Shown: positions 26,385 through 35,993 of the stretch, piece by piece
Position numbering within the stretch: position 1 is the first letter of the stretch
How the letters are laid out: each line of letters opens with the position of its first letter
Assembly (NCBI RefSeq): GCF_002002905.1
Contig: NZ_CP019509.1
Location: 1,984,001 to 2,048,000 of the forward strand
From: Aquaspirillum sp. LM1
Lineage (GTDB): Bacteria; Pseudomonadota; Gammaproteobacteria; Burkholderiales; Aquaspirillaceae
Length of the DNA stretch: 64,000 nt
Reading direction: 5' to 3'
Notes under the pieces: model-generated
The model's input: only the letters and a program-made list of their open reading frames with translations
Told to the model about the DNA's origin: nothing
Databases searched by the model: none
Translations under genes and position numbers: made by a program

Positions 26385-26966
26385 ATGCCGTTCAATTTTC
26401 CGATTTTCCTGACCTGGTTGCGGGTAGCCCTGATTCCGGTGTTTGTGGTGCTGTTCTATCTGCCTGACAGCTGGCTGCCGCTGGCCGGGCGCAATAGTCT
26501 GGGCGCGCTGATCTTTGCCCTGGCGGCGGTGACCGACTGGCTGGATGGCTTTCTGGCGCGCAAGTGGGAGCAAACCTCGGCGTTTGGCGCGTTTCTCGAC
26601 CCAGTCGCCGACAAGCTGATTGTGGCCGCTGCGCTGATTCTGCTGGTGGAGCTGGACCGCACCCAGGCCTGGCTGGCGATGGTGATCATTGGCCGCGAGA
26701 TCACCATTTCGGCGCTGCGCGAGTGGATGGCGCAGGTGGGCGAGCGGCGCAGCGTGGCGGTGGCCTATATTGGCAAGCTGAAAACCGCCGCACAGATGGT
26801 GGCGATTTTGCTGCTGTTGTACTGGCAACCCATCGTGCCGGGAATTGATACGCCGATGCTTGGAAATTTTTTAATGGTGATCGCAGCAATTTTGACTTTA
26901 TGGTCAATGGCTTATTATCTGCAGATGGCCGGGCAGCAGTTACGTGCCGAAAAAAAATCGTTGTGA
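26385..26966 (+). CDS. pgsA: CDP-diacylglycerol--glycerol-3-phosphate 3-phosphatidyltransferase PgsA
   Basis: An inner-membrane enzyme of phosphatidylglycerol synthesis with 193 residues. The CDP-alcohol phosphotransferase signature DG-xx-AR-x8-G-x3-D-x3-D is complete: D54 G55, A58 R59, G68, D72, D76. Several hydrophobic segments cross the membrane. The ATG at 26385 (MPFNFPIFLTWLR) gives the usual N-terminus; extensions upstream are not conserved. The uvrC-pgsA order is common. I see no gene in 26128-26384. Confidence 0.95.
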   Translation: MPFNFPIFLTWLRVALIPVFVVLFYLPDSWLPLAGRNSLGALIFALAAVTDWLDGFLARKWEQTSAFGAFLDPVADKLIVAAALILLVELDRTQAWLAMVIIGREITISALREWMAQVGERRSVAVAYIGKLKTAAQMVAILLLLYWQPIVPGIDTPMLGNFLMVIAAILTLWSMAYYLQMAGQQLRAEKKSL

Positions 26967-26970
26967 GGTG

Positions 26971-26998
26971 TTGACAGCAAAAAAAACTTGCTTATAAT
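26971..26998 (+). promoter_or_regulatory. Sigma70 promoter of the tRNA-Gly/Cys cluster
   Basis: A consensus TTGACA (26971-26976), a 16-base spacer rich in A, and TATAAT (26993-26998) precede the first tRNA by about 42 bases. It is the strongest promoter visible in the window, as expected for stable RNA. Confidence 0.9.
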
Positions 26999-27040
26999 GC
27001 GCAGTCTCTTGCAGCGATTAACTGCAACGAAAGACACAGC

Positions 27041-27116
27041 GCGGGAATAGCTCAGTTGGTAGAGCGCAACCTTGCCAAGGTTGAGGTCGCGAGTTCGAGC
27101 CTCGTTTCCCGCTCCA
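27041..27116 (+). tRNA. tRNA-Gly(GCC), copy 1
   Basis: A 76-base cloverleaf: acceptor GCGGGAA pairs with TTCCCGC, D-loop AGCTCAGTTGGTAGAGC, anticodon loop CTTGCCAAG (GCC), T-loop GTTCGAGCC, and encoded CCA end. It is the first of three identical copies in one transcription unit. Confidence 0.98.
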
Positions 27117-27156
27117 TTCTTTCGTTACAGATTAACAGCAAACAAGTTCTGGCCAT

Positions 27157-27232
27157 GCGGGAATAGCTCAGTTGGTAGAGCGCAACCTTGCCAAGGTTGA
27201 GGTCGCGAGTTCGAGCCTCGTTTCCCGCTCCA
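27157..27232 (+). tRNA. tRNA-Gly(GCC), copy 2
   Basis: Same 76 bases as copy 1, with a 40-base spacer between. Anticodon GCC; CCA encoded. Confidence 0.98.
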
Positions 27233-27268
27233 CCCCGCCAGAAGGTGTTTGTACCAGTCGCCGCAAAC

Positions 27269-27344
27269 GCGGGAATAGCTCAGTTGGTAGAGCGCAACCT
27301 TGCCAAGGTTGAGGTCGCGAGTTCGAGCCTCGTTTCCCGCTCCA
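27269..27344 (+). tRNA. tRNA-Gly(GCC), copy 3
   Basis: Same 76 bases as copies 1 and 2, 36 bases after copy 2. Small ORFs that appear across the cluster are read-throughs of the tRNA sequence. Confidence 0.98.
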
Positions 27345-27410
27345 TTTCATATCGGCAAGCTGCCGTCATCCATCCTGTCAGGATTATGCGCAGCTCGCTG
27401 GTTCGCCTAC

Positions 27411-27484
27411 GGCGGGGTAGCAAAGTGGTTATGCAGCGGCCTGCAAAGCCGTCCACGCCGGTTCGATTCCGGCCTCCGCCTCCA
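27411..27484 (+). tRNA. tRNA-Cys(GCA)
   Basis: The 74-base cloverleaf has acceptor GGCGGGG/CCTCCGCC, anticodon loop CCTGCAAAG (GCA), T-arm GGTTCGATTCC, and CCA end. It is co-transcribed with the tRNA-Gly genes. Confidence 0.97.
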
Positions 27485-27490
27485 GACTCA

Positions 27491-27520
27491 AGCCCTGAAT
27501 GCTGATTCAGGGCTTTTTTG
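27491..27520 (+). terminator. Terminator of the tRNA cluster
   Basis: AGCCCTGAAT-GCTG-ATTCAGGGCT followed by TTTTT lies immediately after tRNA-Cys. Confidence 0.95.
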
Positions 27521-27724
27521 CGTTTGCCCTGTCCCTGAAAGAAACGCTGGCCGGCACGGCGTGTGACGCTACCGGGCAAGAAAAATGCCACTTCTGTTTA
27601 ATCCCCCCGCTTTCCTGGCTACACGCCATTCGCAGACAATGGTAGGCTTATCGATTGATCTGGTTTCCGGGTATTGCAACATGCAAGGTTCCCTGATGAG
27701 CCCAACCCGGCATTGTGGGCGGGC

Positions 27725-30700
27725 ATGGGCATGAATGGGGTGTTCAAGCAGTGGATGATGGTTCTGGCCGTGGCGCTGGCGTATTTTGCCAGCGGCCAGC
27801 TGGGGCTGACCGTGCCTTATCTGGGGGCGTTTGTTTCGCTGATCTGGCCGCCCACCGGGCTGGCCGTGGCGGTTTTGTGGCGCGGCGGCCTGTCGCGCTG
27901 GCCAGGCATCTGGCTGGGGTCGCTGGCAATTAACCTGGCAGCCGATGGTGCGCTGCCAATGTCGCTGGTGATTGCCTGCGGCAACACCCTGGCCCCGCTG
28001 ATCACCGTCTGGCTATTGCGCCACAGCGGGGCCAGCCTGCACTTTGACAGCCGCCGCGACATGAACCACTACCTGCTGGCGATTGGCTCGGGCATGCTGG
28101 TATCCGCCAGCATTGGCGTGCTCAGTCTGTGGCTGGGCGGCATCATGCACGGCAGCCAGCTGTTGCGGATTTTCCTGATCTGGTGGGTGGGCGATGCCGT
28201 GGGTGCGCTCTTGCTGGGCATCCCGCTCCTGACCTTTTCCCTGCGCCGCTGGCGCGAACTGTCGCCTGGCCGTCAGCTGGAGGCGCTGGGCTGCCTGCTG
28301 GTTATGGTGCTGGTGGGTGGCCTGATGCTGCATTCGGCCACCCATCAATTGCTGATGCCGCTGGTGTTTGTGCCCTTCCTGTTGTTGTCCTGGCTGGCCG
28401 TGCGGGGCGGGCTGGGGCTGGCATCGCTGAGTGTGCTGCTGCTGTCGGCGTTAACGGCCTGGGGCACCGTGCAAGGCCAGGGGCCGTTTTACCGCAGTTC
28501 GGTGCATGAGGGCCTGGCGCTGTTGTGGGGCTATATGACCACGCTGATGGTGCTGGCGCTGCTGCTCAGTGCGCTGGTGGCCGAACTGTCGGCCAATGAG
28601 CGGCGCTGGCAGTTTGCTCTGGAAGGCGCAGACACCGGGGTGTGGGACTGGCATATTCCATCCGGACAAATGCATTACTCGGCGCGCTGGTGCGCGCTGT
28701 TGGGGCTGAGCCCCACCCAGCTGGGCCATCGGCTGACCGGTTGGGAGGCGCGGGTTCACCCGGAAGACCGCGCTGAATTTGCCGCGCTGTTGCTCGGGCG
28801 CAGTCAGGCAGAAGGCGCACACGGCAGCGAACTGCGCTTGCGCACCGGCAGCGGTGAATGGCGCTGGTATGGCTTGCGCAGCCGGGTGGTCAGCACCACG
28901 CTCCAGGGTGAGCCGCTGCGGGTGATTGGCACGCTGACAGATATCAGCCGCCACAAAGACACCGACTACTGGCTGCGCCTGCTGGAACGTGCGCTGCATT
29001 CGGCCCGTAACGGCATCATCATCACCGATGCCCGCCAGCCCGACCAGCCGATTCTGTACGTCAATCACGCTTTTGAGAAAACCACAGGCTATCGCAGCCA
29101 GGAAGTGCTGGGCATGAACTGCCGGCTGCTCAACAGGGCCGATCGCCACCAGCCTGGCCTGGCCATCGTGCGAGAAGCCATGCAGTCCGGACAATCCTGC
29201 CAGACGGTGTTGCGCAACTATCGCAAGGATGGTTCGCTGTTCTGGAATGAACTGAGCATCGCGCCAGTACACGACGCCCAGGGCAAGCTGAGCCATTTTA
29301 TTGGCGTGCAAACCGATATCAGCGCCCAGGTGGTGGCCCAGGAGCGGCTGCGCGAGCGTGACCAGCTGCTGCGCAAGCTGTCGCAACAGGTGCCGGGCAT
29401 GATCTGCCAGTTGCACACCCGGCTGGACCATCTCAGTCTGCCCTACGCCAGCGAAGCCATTCGCGAGGTATTTGGCCTGAGCCCGGACCAGGTGCGCGAC
29501 GATGCCAGGGCGCTGTGCCTGCGCGTGCATCCGGATGACCGTCAGCGCCTGTACCACGGCCTGGCCCAGGCTGCCCGCCAGCAAGCGCCGTGGCGCGATG
29601 AGTTCCGGGTGGAATTGCAGCCCGGCCAGCCGGTCTGGCGCGAAGCGCATGCCATGCCTGAACAGCTGGAAGACGGTAGCGTGCTGTGGTATGGCTATGT
29701 GGCCGATATCAGCGAGCGCAAGGCGGCAATGCGCAAGCTGGAAGAAGGCGGTGCCTTTTACCAGGCGATGTTTGAAACCAATAATGCGGTCAAGCTACTG
29801 GTTGATCCGGTTAGCAAGCGGGTGGTGGACGCCAACCCGGCCGCCTCACAGTTTTATGGCTATCCGCACGATCTGCTGGTGGGGATGCCGGTCAATCAGA
29901 TCAATACCGCTGCGCCAGAGGTGATTCACGCCGCCATGACGCGGGCACAGCAGCAGGGGCAAACCAGCTTTGAGTTTGTTCACCGGCTGGCCGACGGCAG
30001 CCACCGTCAGGTAGAAGTGTATTCCGGCCCGATCCGGCTGGAAGGCCGGCAGTTGCTGTTTTCCATCATACATGACATCAGCGAACGCAAGCAGGCCGAA
30101 GAACGCCTGCGCTTTACCGCCAGCGTGTTTGAGCATGCCCACGAAGGCATCATGATTACCGACGCCAGCGCGCGGATTGTCGATGTCAATCGCACCTTCA
30201 GCGAAATCACCGGGTATAGCCGCGAAGATGTGCTGGGGCGCTCGCCCAATCTGCTGCGTTCGGGCTACCACAGTCCGTCGTTTTACAGCGAAATGTGGGC
30301 GGCGTTGTATACCGACGGCTACTGGCGCGGCGAGGTATGGAACCGGCGCAAGAATGGCGAGGTGTACCCCGAACTGCTGACCATTTCCAGTGTGCAGCCG
30401 CCAGACGGTGGCGTCAGCCATTATGTGGCGGTGTTTTCCGACATCACCGTGCTCAAGGAACACCAGCAAAAACTGGAGCGCATGGCCCATTACGACGCGC
30501 TGACCCAGCTGCCCAACCGCGTGCTGCTGGCCGACCGGCTGATGCTGGCGCTGACCCAGGCGCGACGTACCAGCAAGCTGCTGGCGGTGTGTTATCTGGA
30601 TCTGGACGGTTTCAAGCCGGTCAACGACACCTTTGGCCATGAAGCCGGCGACATGCTGCTGATCGAAGTGGCTGCCCGGCTCAAACAGGTGCTGCGCAGT

Positions 30701-32182
30701 GGCGACACCGTGGCCCGACTGGGCGGCGATGAATTTGTCCTGCTGCTGTCTGGCCTGGACGATATTGGCAAATGCCAGCTGGCGCTGGACCGGGTGCTGC
30801 AAACCATTGCCCAGCCCTATCCGCTGGGCAACGACCGCGTGGCCACATTGTCGGCCAGTATTGGCGTCACCCTGTATCCGGTGGACGGTGCCGACGCCGA
30901 TACCCTATTGCGCCACGCCGACCAGGCCATGTACCTGGCCAAGCAGGCTGGCCGTCATCGCTACCATTTGTTTGACCCGGAACACGACCGCCAGGCGCAC
31001 GCTCACCGCGAAGCCATGGCCCGAATTGAGCAGGCGCTGTCTGCCGGCGAATTCCGCCTGTATTACCAGCCCAAGGTGAATATGCGCTACGGCACGGTGA
31101 TTGGCGCAGAAGCCCTGATTCGCTGGCAACACCCCGAACGCGGCCTGCTGCCGCCCAGCGAGTTCCTGCCCGTCATTGAAGACAGCGAGTTTTCTGTGGC
31201 GCTGGGTGAGTGGGTGATGGCCGAAGCCTTGCGACAGATGGACGCCTGGCAGCAGCACGGCCTGGCGCTGCCGGTCAGCGTCAATATTGCCGCCCGCCAC
31301 CTGCAACACCCCGGTTTCAGCGAGCGGCTAAGTGCCTTGCTGGACCATTACCCCAATGTACCAGCCAACCAGCTGGAGCTGGAAGTGCTGGAAACCGCCG
31401 CACTGGATGATATCGCCTATGTGTCGGCGCTGATCGAGCGCTGCCGGGGGCAGGGAGTGAGCTTTGCCCTGGATGACTTTGGCACCGGCTATTCCTCGCT
31501 GACCTACCTGAAGCGCCTGCCCGCCAGTGTCCTGAAAATTGACCAGAGCTTTGTCCGCGACATGCTCAAGGATCCGGAAGACCTGGCCATTATCGAAGGG
31601 GTGATTGGCCTGGCTCAGGCGTTTCGCCGCAGTGTGATTGCCGAAGGCGTGGAAACCCTGGAGCACGGCGCACTGCTGATCCAGCTCGGCTGCGACCTTG
31701 GCCAGGGCTATGGCATTGCCCGCCCCATGCCCGCCGATGCCATTCCGGCCTGGGTGGCCGGCTTTGTGCCGCCGGCCATCTGGCAGGCGGCAGCCCGCCA
31801 TCCCTGGTCACGCGATGATTTTCCGCTGCTGGGTGCCAGCATTGACCACCAGCACTGGATTGCCGAGCTGGTGCCATGCCTGGAGCAGGAACACCCCGGC
31901 CAGTGTGCGCCACCGCTGGACATTCATCATTGCCGGTTTGGCCGTTGGTACCATGGCGCAGGTGAAGACCGGTACGGCCATCTGCCCGCGTTTCGCGTCA
32001 TCGACGCCTGCCATCGCGAAGTGCATGAGCTGGCCAGTCAGCTGCAGCAAGCGCACCTGGCAGGAGAAATGGGCCGCGTGCGCGCCGGCATTCCCCGGCT
32101 GTACACGCTGCGCGACCAAATGCTGGCACAACTGGACGCGCTGCGCCGGGTGGTGGCAAGCCGTCACGACGGACAGGCGTAG
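27725..32182 (+). CDS. MASE1-PAS(x5)-GGDEF-EAL-CZB cyclic-di-GMP signalling protein
   Basis: A very large inner-membrane protein of about 1485 residues. Order: MASE1 membrane sensor (about 5-285, many hydrophobic helices), five PAS/PAC modules (about 292-415, 419-540, 544-665, 673-790, 794-915), a GGDEF domain with intact GGDEF near 999, an EAL domain starting EALIRW near 1129 with DDFGTGYSSL, and a C-terminal CZB zinc-binding domain (HCRFGRWY near 1400, then HREVHE). Both catalytic motifs are intact, so it may make and degrade c-di-GMP. CZB domains bind zinc through three His and one Cys, so zinc may tune the output. The ATG at 27725 is preferred; a TTG 51 bases earlier is less likely. It stands alone between a tRNA cluster and an IS. 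Confidence 0.94.
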   Translation: MGMNGVFKQWMMVLAVALAYFASGQLGLTVPYLGAFVSLIWPPTGLAVAVLWRGGLSRWPGIWLGSLAINLAADGALPMSLVIACGNTLAPLITVWLLRHSGASLHFDSRRDMNHYLLAIGSGMLVSASIGVLSLWLGGIMHGSQLLRIFLIWWVGDAVGALLLGIPLLTFSLRRWRELSPGRQLEALGCLLVMVLVGGLMLHSATHQLLMPLVFVPFLLLSWLAVRGGLGLASLSVLLLSALTAWGTVQGQGPFYRSSVHEGLALLWGYMTTLMVLALLLSALVAELSANERRWQFALEGADTGVWDWHIPSGQMHYSARWCALLGLSPTQLGHRLTGWEARVHPEDRAEFAALLLGRSQAEGAHGSELRLRTGSGEWRWYGLRSRVVSTTLQGEPLRVIGTLTDISRHKDTDYWLRLLERALHSARNGIIITDARQPDQPILYVNHAFEKTTGYRSQEVLGMNCRLLNRADRHQPGLAIVREAMQSGQSCQTVLRNYRKDGSLFWNELSIAPVHDAQGKLSHFIGVQTDISAQVVAQERLRERDQLLRKLSQQVPGMICQLHTRLDHLSLPYASEAIREVFGLSPDQVRDDARALCLRVHPDDRQRLYHGLAQAARQQAPWRDEFRVELQPGQPVWREAHAMPEQLEDGSVLWYGYVADISERKAAMRKLEEGGAFYQAMFETNNAVKLLVDPVSKRVVDANPAASQFYGYPHDLLVGMPVNQINTAAPEVIHAAMTRAQQQGQTSFEFVHRLADGSHRQVEVYSGPIRLEGRQLLFSIIHDISERKQAEERLRFTASVFEHAHEGIMITDASARIVDVNRTFSEITGYSREDVLGRSPNLLRSGYHSPSFYSEMWAALYTDGYWRGEVWNRRKNGEVYPELLTISSVQPPDGGVSHYVAVFSDITVLKEHQQKLERMAHYDALTQLPNRVLLADRLMLALTQARRTSKLLAVCYLDLDGFKPVNDTFGHEAGDMLLIEVAARLKQVLRSGDTVARLGGDEFVLLLSGLDDIGKCQLALDRVLQTIAQPYPLGNDRVATLSASIGVTLYPVDGADADTLLRHADQAMYLAKQAGRHRYHLFDPEHDRQAHAHREAMARIEQALSAGEFRLYYQPKVNMRYGTVIGAEALIRWQHPERGLLPPSEFLPVIEDSEFSVALGEWVMAEALRQMDAWQQHGLALPVSVNIAARHLQHPGFSERLSALLDHYPNVPANQLELEVLETAALDDIAYVSALIERCRGQGVSFALDDFGTGYSSLTYLKRLPASVLKIDQSFVRDMLKDPEDLAIIEGVIGLAQAFRRSVIAEGVETLEHGALLIQLGCDLGQGYGIARPMPADAIPAWVAGFVPPAIWQAAARHPWSRDDFPLLGASIDHQHWIAELVPCLEQEHPGQCAPPLDIHHCRFGRWYHGAGEDRYGHLPAFRVIDACHREVHELASQLQQAHLAGEMGRVRAGIPRLYTLRDQMLAQLDALRRVVASRHDGQA

Positions 32183-32293
32183 CACACACAGCGTAAAGGC
32201 AGGCTGCGCCAGTCAGTCACGTTGAAACACAACGGTTCATGCGAGCCAGTTTATGCCGGGTATCTCGGTTTCATTTCTGTTAAAACAAATCCT

Positions 32294-33420
32294 TATTCCA
32301 ATTACAGATATAAAATGAAATAATATCTCCACCCTATCGATGGAGATGAACATGGCACGGCTTCCGGGCGGGATGGAACATCTGGCACAGGCTCAAGATT
32401 TGCTGAAAAAGGCAAAGACAGTAGAAGAGTTGCGCACCGCTCAGGCGGTTGCGCTGCCACTGCTGTTCAACCTCAGCATCGAGCAAACGGCTCAAATCAT
32501 TGGTCGTTCGGTCGGGGCAACCTGTACGTTGCGGACGAATTTCTGCCGGGAGCAGGCTGGCGAAGCCAGGCCCAAGCGCAGCAAGCGCGAACTGCGCAAC
32601 CGGGCCAAGGCCAGCCTGGAGCAAGAGGCCAAGATTCTGGATGAGGCACTCACCGAGGCGGCTACCGGCGGAGTGGTGATCGTTCCGCCGCTCAAGCCGG
32701 TCATCGAGGCCAAGCTGGGCAAACCGCTGGCGCTCTCCACCATTTATGCGATGCTGGCGCGCCATGGCTGGCGGAAAGTGGCTCCGGACAAGATTCATCC
32801 GAAAAGCGACCCCGATGCCCAGGAAGACTGGAAAAAAAACTGCAGGGGCGCTTGGCAGAAGAAAGAACCCGATTTGCCGTAGCGCGTCCGCTGCGATTGA
32901 TGTTCCAGGACGAGGCTCGATTTGGCCGCATCAGCGACGTTCGCCACTGCTGGCAGAAAAAGCCGCATCGGCCCGTGGTGAAAGCCATGGTGACACAGCA
33001 ATATGTCTATGCCTACGGTGCGATCAGTCCGGCAGATGGGCGTTTCGACTCATTGATCCTGCCGCAGGTGAACGGCAAGTGCATGCAGCTGTTTCTGGAT
33101 GAGGTTGCCCGGCGCTACCCCGACGAAAACATCGTGATGGTGCTGGATGGAGCCGGTTGGCACAAGAGTCCGTTTCAGCTGGCGGACAACTTGAGGTTGA
33201 TCCTCCTTCCGCCCTATGCGCCGGAACTCAACCCGCAGGAACACGTGTGGGATGAGTTGCGCGAGAAGTACTTCCACAACCGAGCCTTCGATAGCCTGGA
33301 GGCCTTGGAAGCCCACTTGGAACAGGGCCTTGCTCAGTTGGAAAACCAGCCGGGAAAGATGCAGAGCCTCACCGGCTGGGAATGGATAATTAATTCAATT
33401 TATAAATAGAAATGGAATTA
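32294..33420 (+). mobile_element. IS630-family insertion sequence
   Basis: Imperfect terminal inverted repeats bound the transposase: left TATTCCAATTACAGATATAA and, in reverse, right TAATTCCATTTCTATTTATA. TA dinucleotides lie at both edges, the usual IS630 target. The element sits directly against a family B inverted-repeat element (33422-33700); the sequence GTCACGTTGAAACAC occurs on both sides (about 32216 and 33432), so the IS may have landed in or beside a similar repeat. Confidence 0.8.
32340..33409 (+). CDS. IS630 transposase, two frames joined by probable programmed -1 frameshift
   Basis: The first frame (32340-32882) encodes the helix-turn-helix region (SIEQTAQIIGRSVGATCTLR; LSTIYAMLARHGWRKV). 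The second (32852-33409) encodes the DDE catalytic domain: MFQDEARFGR (D), VMVLDGAGWH (D) and ELNPQEHVW (E). They meet at an A8 run (32832-32839). A -1 slip yields DWKKKLQGRLAEERTRF, which reads smoothly into the second frame. IS630 members often use such slippage, so this may be active and not broken. The overall length of about 350 residues is normal. Confidence 0.85.
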
Positions 33421-33421
33421 C

Positions 33422-33700
33422 CTAGTAGCCAGTCACGTTGAAACACGATGGCTCACGTTCCACGACGAACCACTCGCCGCGCCCCACCGCGTCATTCCCG
33501 CGCAGGCGGGAATCCAGGCGTGTCCACAGCGTACAGCGGGGTGAGCGCGCTCATCAGCGCTACCTGCGCCATGCCCACCGCGCCCGCTGTGGCGCGGTCT
33601 GGGTTCCCGCCTTCGCGGGAACGACACCTGAGGTGAAACTCATCCCGAAAGCGCTCTAATCGCCTGTCAGTCGATTCAGATCATGGTGACTGGCTACTAG
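33422..33700. repeat. Small inverted-repeat element, family B (copy 2)
   Basis: The termini CTAGTAGCCAGTCAC and GTGACTGGCTACTAG form a perfect 15-bp inverted repeat. Inside are two dRS3-type palindromes (33494-33513 and 33603-33622), spaced as in the tandem array at 5321-6063, and the 80-bp right arm shared with 14786-15015. No gene lies between 33410 and 33786. Confidence 0.78.
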
Positions 33701-33786
33701 CAATCCAGGAGCTTGATCATGCACATGGCCCGATCACGCTGGTGCGTGATCGGGCCATGAGGGTCTGGCGCTGGGTGGGGTTTGGC

Positions 33787-34170
33787 TTATTCTGCCGCCT
33801 GCACCGGAATCGACCCGCCAATCCCCTTGATGCGGTTGTGTTCATCGGCATACACCAGCTTGGGCGCGTAGCTGCGGCTTTCGTCGTCGGTCATTGCGGC
33901 AAAGGTGGCGATGATCAGGATGTCGCCCACGGCGGCGCGGCGGGCGGCTGAGCCGTTGACCGAGATGATGCCGCTACCGCGTTCGCCGCGAATGGCGTAG
34001 GTGGTGAAGCGTTCGCCGTTGGTCACGTTCCAGATGTCGATCTGTTCGTACTCCTTGATGTCAGCGGCGTCGAGCAGGTCGTCGTCGATGGCGCAAGAGC
34101 CTTCGTAGTGCAGTTCGCACTGGGTGGTGGTCACGCGGTGAATCTTGGATTTGAGCATCATGCGTTGCAT
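33787..34170 (-). CDS. panD: Aspartate 1-decarboxylase PanD
   Basis: Makes beta-alanine for pantothenate. The 127-residue proenzyme has the self-cleavage site YEGSCAID with Gly24-Ser25, which yields the pyruvoyl group, plus the conserved KSKIHRVT start, [10 protein letters not shown] and [15 protein letters not shown] precedes the ATG at 34170. It is the last gene of panB-panC-panD, 30 bases after panC. Confidence 0.97.
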   Translation of the reverse strand: MQRMMLKSKIHRVTTTQCELHYEGSCAIDDDLLDAADIKEYEQIDIWNVTNGERFTTYAIRGERGSGIISVNGSAARRAAVGDILIIATFAAMTDDESRSYAPKLVYADEHNRIKGIGGSIPVQAAE

Positions 34171-34200
34171 GGTTGGGTGTCCTCTGCGGATGCGGCAGCG

Positions 34201-35034
34201 TTAGCGCTGCACTTCGATATTGTCGATCAGGCGGGTTTTGCCCAGACGGGCAGCGGCCAGCACCACCAGCTGGTGTTCGCCGGCATGGGCGATATCCAGG
34301 GTGTTGGCGGCGCGGATTTCAATGTAGTCCACCTGCCAGCCGTGCGTGGTCAGGTCAGCGCAGGCGGCGGCTTCCAGATCGGCGTACTGGTTGTTGCCGG
34401 CGGTCAGCGCATCGCGGATCTGGCACAGGTTGCGGTACAGCCGTGGTGCTTCGGCGCGCTCGGCCTCGCTCAGATAGCCATTGCGCGAGGACAGCGCCAG
34501 GCCGTCGTCGGCGCGGCCTGTGTCTACCGGCACGATGTCAATTGGCATGTTCAGGTCGCTGACCATGGCGCGGATGATGGCCAGCTGCTGGAAGTCTTTC
34601 TTGCCAAAACAGGCGGCGTCTGGCTGGACAATATTGAACAGCTTGGTCACCACCGTGGCCACGCCACGGAAGTGGCCCGGACGGAATGCGCCACACAATT
34701 CGTTTTGCAGGTGCGGCGGCTCGACGTTGAAATCCTGACGGATGCGCGGGTAGAGCTCGCGCTCGTCGGGGATGAACAGCGCGTCCACGCCGGCGGTTTC
34801 CAGCTTGGCGCGGTCGGCGTCAAAGGTGCGCGGATAGCTGTCGAAATCCTCGCCCTGACCAAACTGCAGGCGGTTGACAAAAATGCTGACAATCACCGCA
34901 TCGCCGCGCTGGCGCGCTTCGCGCACCAGGGCAAGATGGCCATCGTGCAGATTGCCCATGGTGGGCACAAACACCACACGGCCGGCCTGGCGGCGCCAGT
35001 CGCGCACGGCCTGAATGGAATGAAGAATATGCAT
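34201..35034 (-). CDS. panC: Pantothenate synthetase PanC
   Basis: Joins pantoate and beta-alanine using ATP. The 277 residues contain the HIGH-like [15 protein letters not shown] (HDGH 30-33), [30 protein letters not shown], and the KMSKS-like [10 protein letters not shown]. The Phe/Arg pattern and length match bacterial PanC. Between panB and panD in one minus-strand operon. Confidence 0.97.
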   Translation of the reverse strand: MHILHSIQAVRDWRRQAGRVVFVPTMGNLHDGHLALVREARQRGDAVIVSIFVNRLQFGQGEDFDSYPRTFDADRAKLETAGVDALFIPDERELYPRIRQDFNVEPPHLQNELCGAFRPGHFRGVATVVTKLFNIVQPDAACFGKKDFQQLAIIRAMVSDLNMPIDIVPVDTGRADDGLALSSRNGYLSEAERAEAPRLYRNLCQIRDALTAGNNQYADLEAAACADLTTHGWQVDYIEIRAANTLDIAHAGEHQLVVLAAARLGKTRLIDNIEVQR

Positions 35035-35093
35035 GAGTCAAATCCGGGTTGGGTGGCCAGGCCGCATCCTGCCGGCGGGCCTGGCGGGGTCCA

Positions 35094-35885
35094 TCAGAAA
35101 CAGTGTTCCGGGGCGGGGAAGCTGCCGTTTTTCACGGCGTGCACGTAGGCTTTGACCGCGCCGGGAATGCTGCCGGCTTCGGGCATGAAGTTTTTCACAA
35201 AGCGGGCTTTTTTGCCGGGATAGACGCCCAGCATGTCGTAGATCACCAGCACCTGGCCGCTGACCTCGGGGCCGGCACCAATGCCGATGGTTGGCACCGA
35301 CAGCTCGGCGGTGATGCTGGCAGCCAGGCCAGCCGGCACACATTCCATCAGCACCATGCTGGCCCCGGCGTCGGCCAGCGTGCGGGCGTCGGCGCGAATG
35401 CGCGCGGCGTCGTCCTCGCTCTTGCCCTGCACCCGATAGCCGCCAAAGGTGTTGACGAACTGCGGGGTCAGGCCAATGTGTGAACACACCGGAATGCCGC
35501 GTTCGACCAGAAAGCGGGTGGTATCGGCCATGAAGGCACCGCCTTCGAGCTTGACCATGTGCGCACCGGCCTGCATCAGCCGCACCGCGCTGGCAAATGC
35601 CTGCTGCGGGCTTTCCTGATAGCTGCCAAACGGCATGTCGCCAATCACCAGCGCATTGCGCGTGGCGCGTGCCACACAGCGCACATGGTAGATCATTTCG
35701 TCCAGGGTCACCGGCAGGGTGGAGTCCGCCCCTTGCATCACCATGCCCAGCGAATCGCCCACCAGCAGGGTTTCCACCCCGGCTTCGTCCAGCATGGCGG
35801 CAAAGCTGGCGTCATAGCAGGTCAGCATGGTGATTTTTTGCCCTTCCTGGGCCAGTTTCATCAGGGTTTGGACGGTGATCTTCAT
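35094..35885 (-). CDS. panB: Ketopantoate hydroxymethyltransferase PanB
   Basis: First step of pantothenate synthesis: transfers a hydroxymethyl group from methylene-THF to 2-oxoisovalerate. The protein has 263 residues with the metal- and substrate-binding motifs [34 protein letters not shown], and [21 protein letters not shown]. First gene of panBCD. A GC-rich gap separates it from the kinase gene upstream. Confidence 0.97.
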   Translation of the reverse strand: MKITVQTLMKLAQEGQKITMLTCYDASFAAMLDEAGVETLLVGDSLGMVMQGADSTLPVTLDEMIYHVRCVARATRNALVIGDMPFGSYQESPQQAFASAVRLMQAGAHMVKLEGGAFMADTTRFLVERGIPVCSHIGLTPQFVNTFGGYRVQGKSEDDAARIRADARTLADAGASMVLMECVPAGLAASITAELSVPTIGIGAGPEVSGQVLVIYDMLGVYPGKKARFVKNFMPEAGSIPGAVKAYVHAVKNGSFPAPEHCF

Positions 35886-35993
35886 CGGTAGGTGATTCCT
35901 TCATGGTTCGGCGCGCCCGTCTGGCTGGGGTAAGCCGCCTGACGCGCGCGCGGGGAGGCATTGGCCGATCAGCCAATGGCGCAGCCAGGCGGC

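Noticed and set aside
27188-27591. Small ORFs over the tRNA cluster
   Set aside because: They read through tRNA sequence and share the same repeated peptide; the tRNAs explain the sequence.
32340-33409. IS630 transposase as a simple pseudogene
   Set aside because: The frame change is at an A8 run with a smooth -1 transition, typical of programmed slippage in this family.
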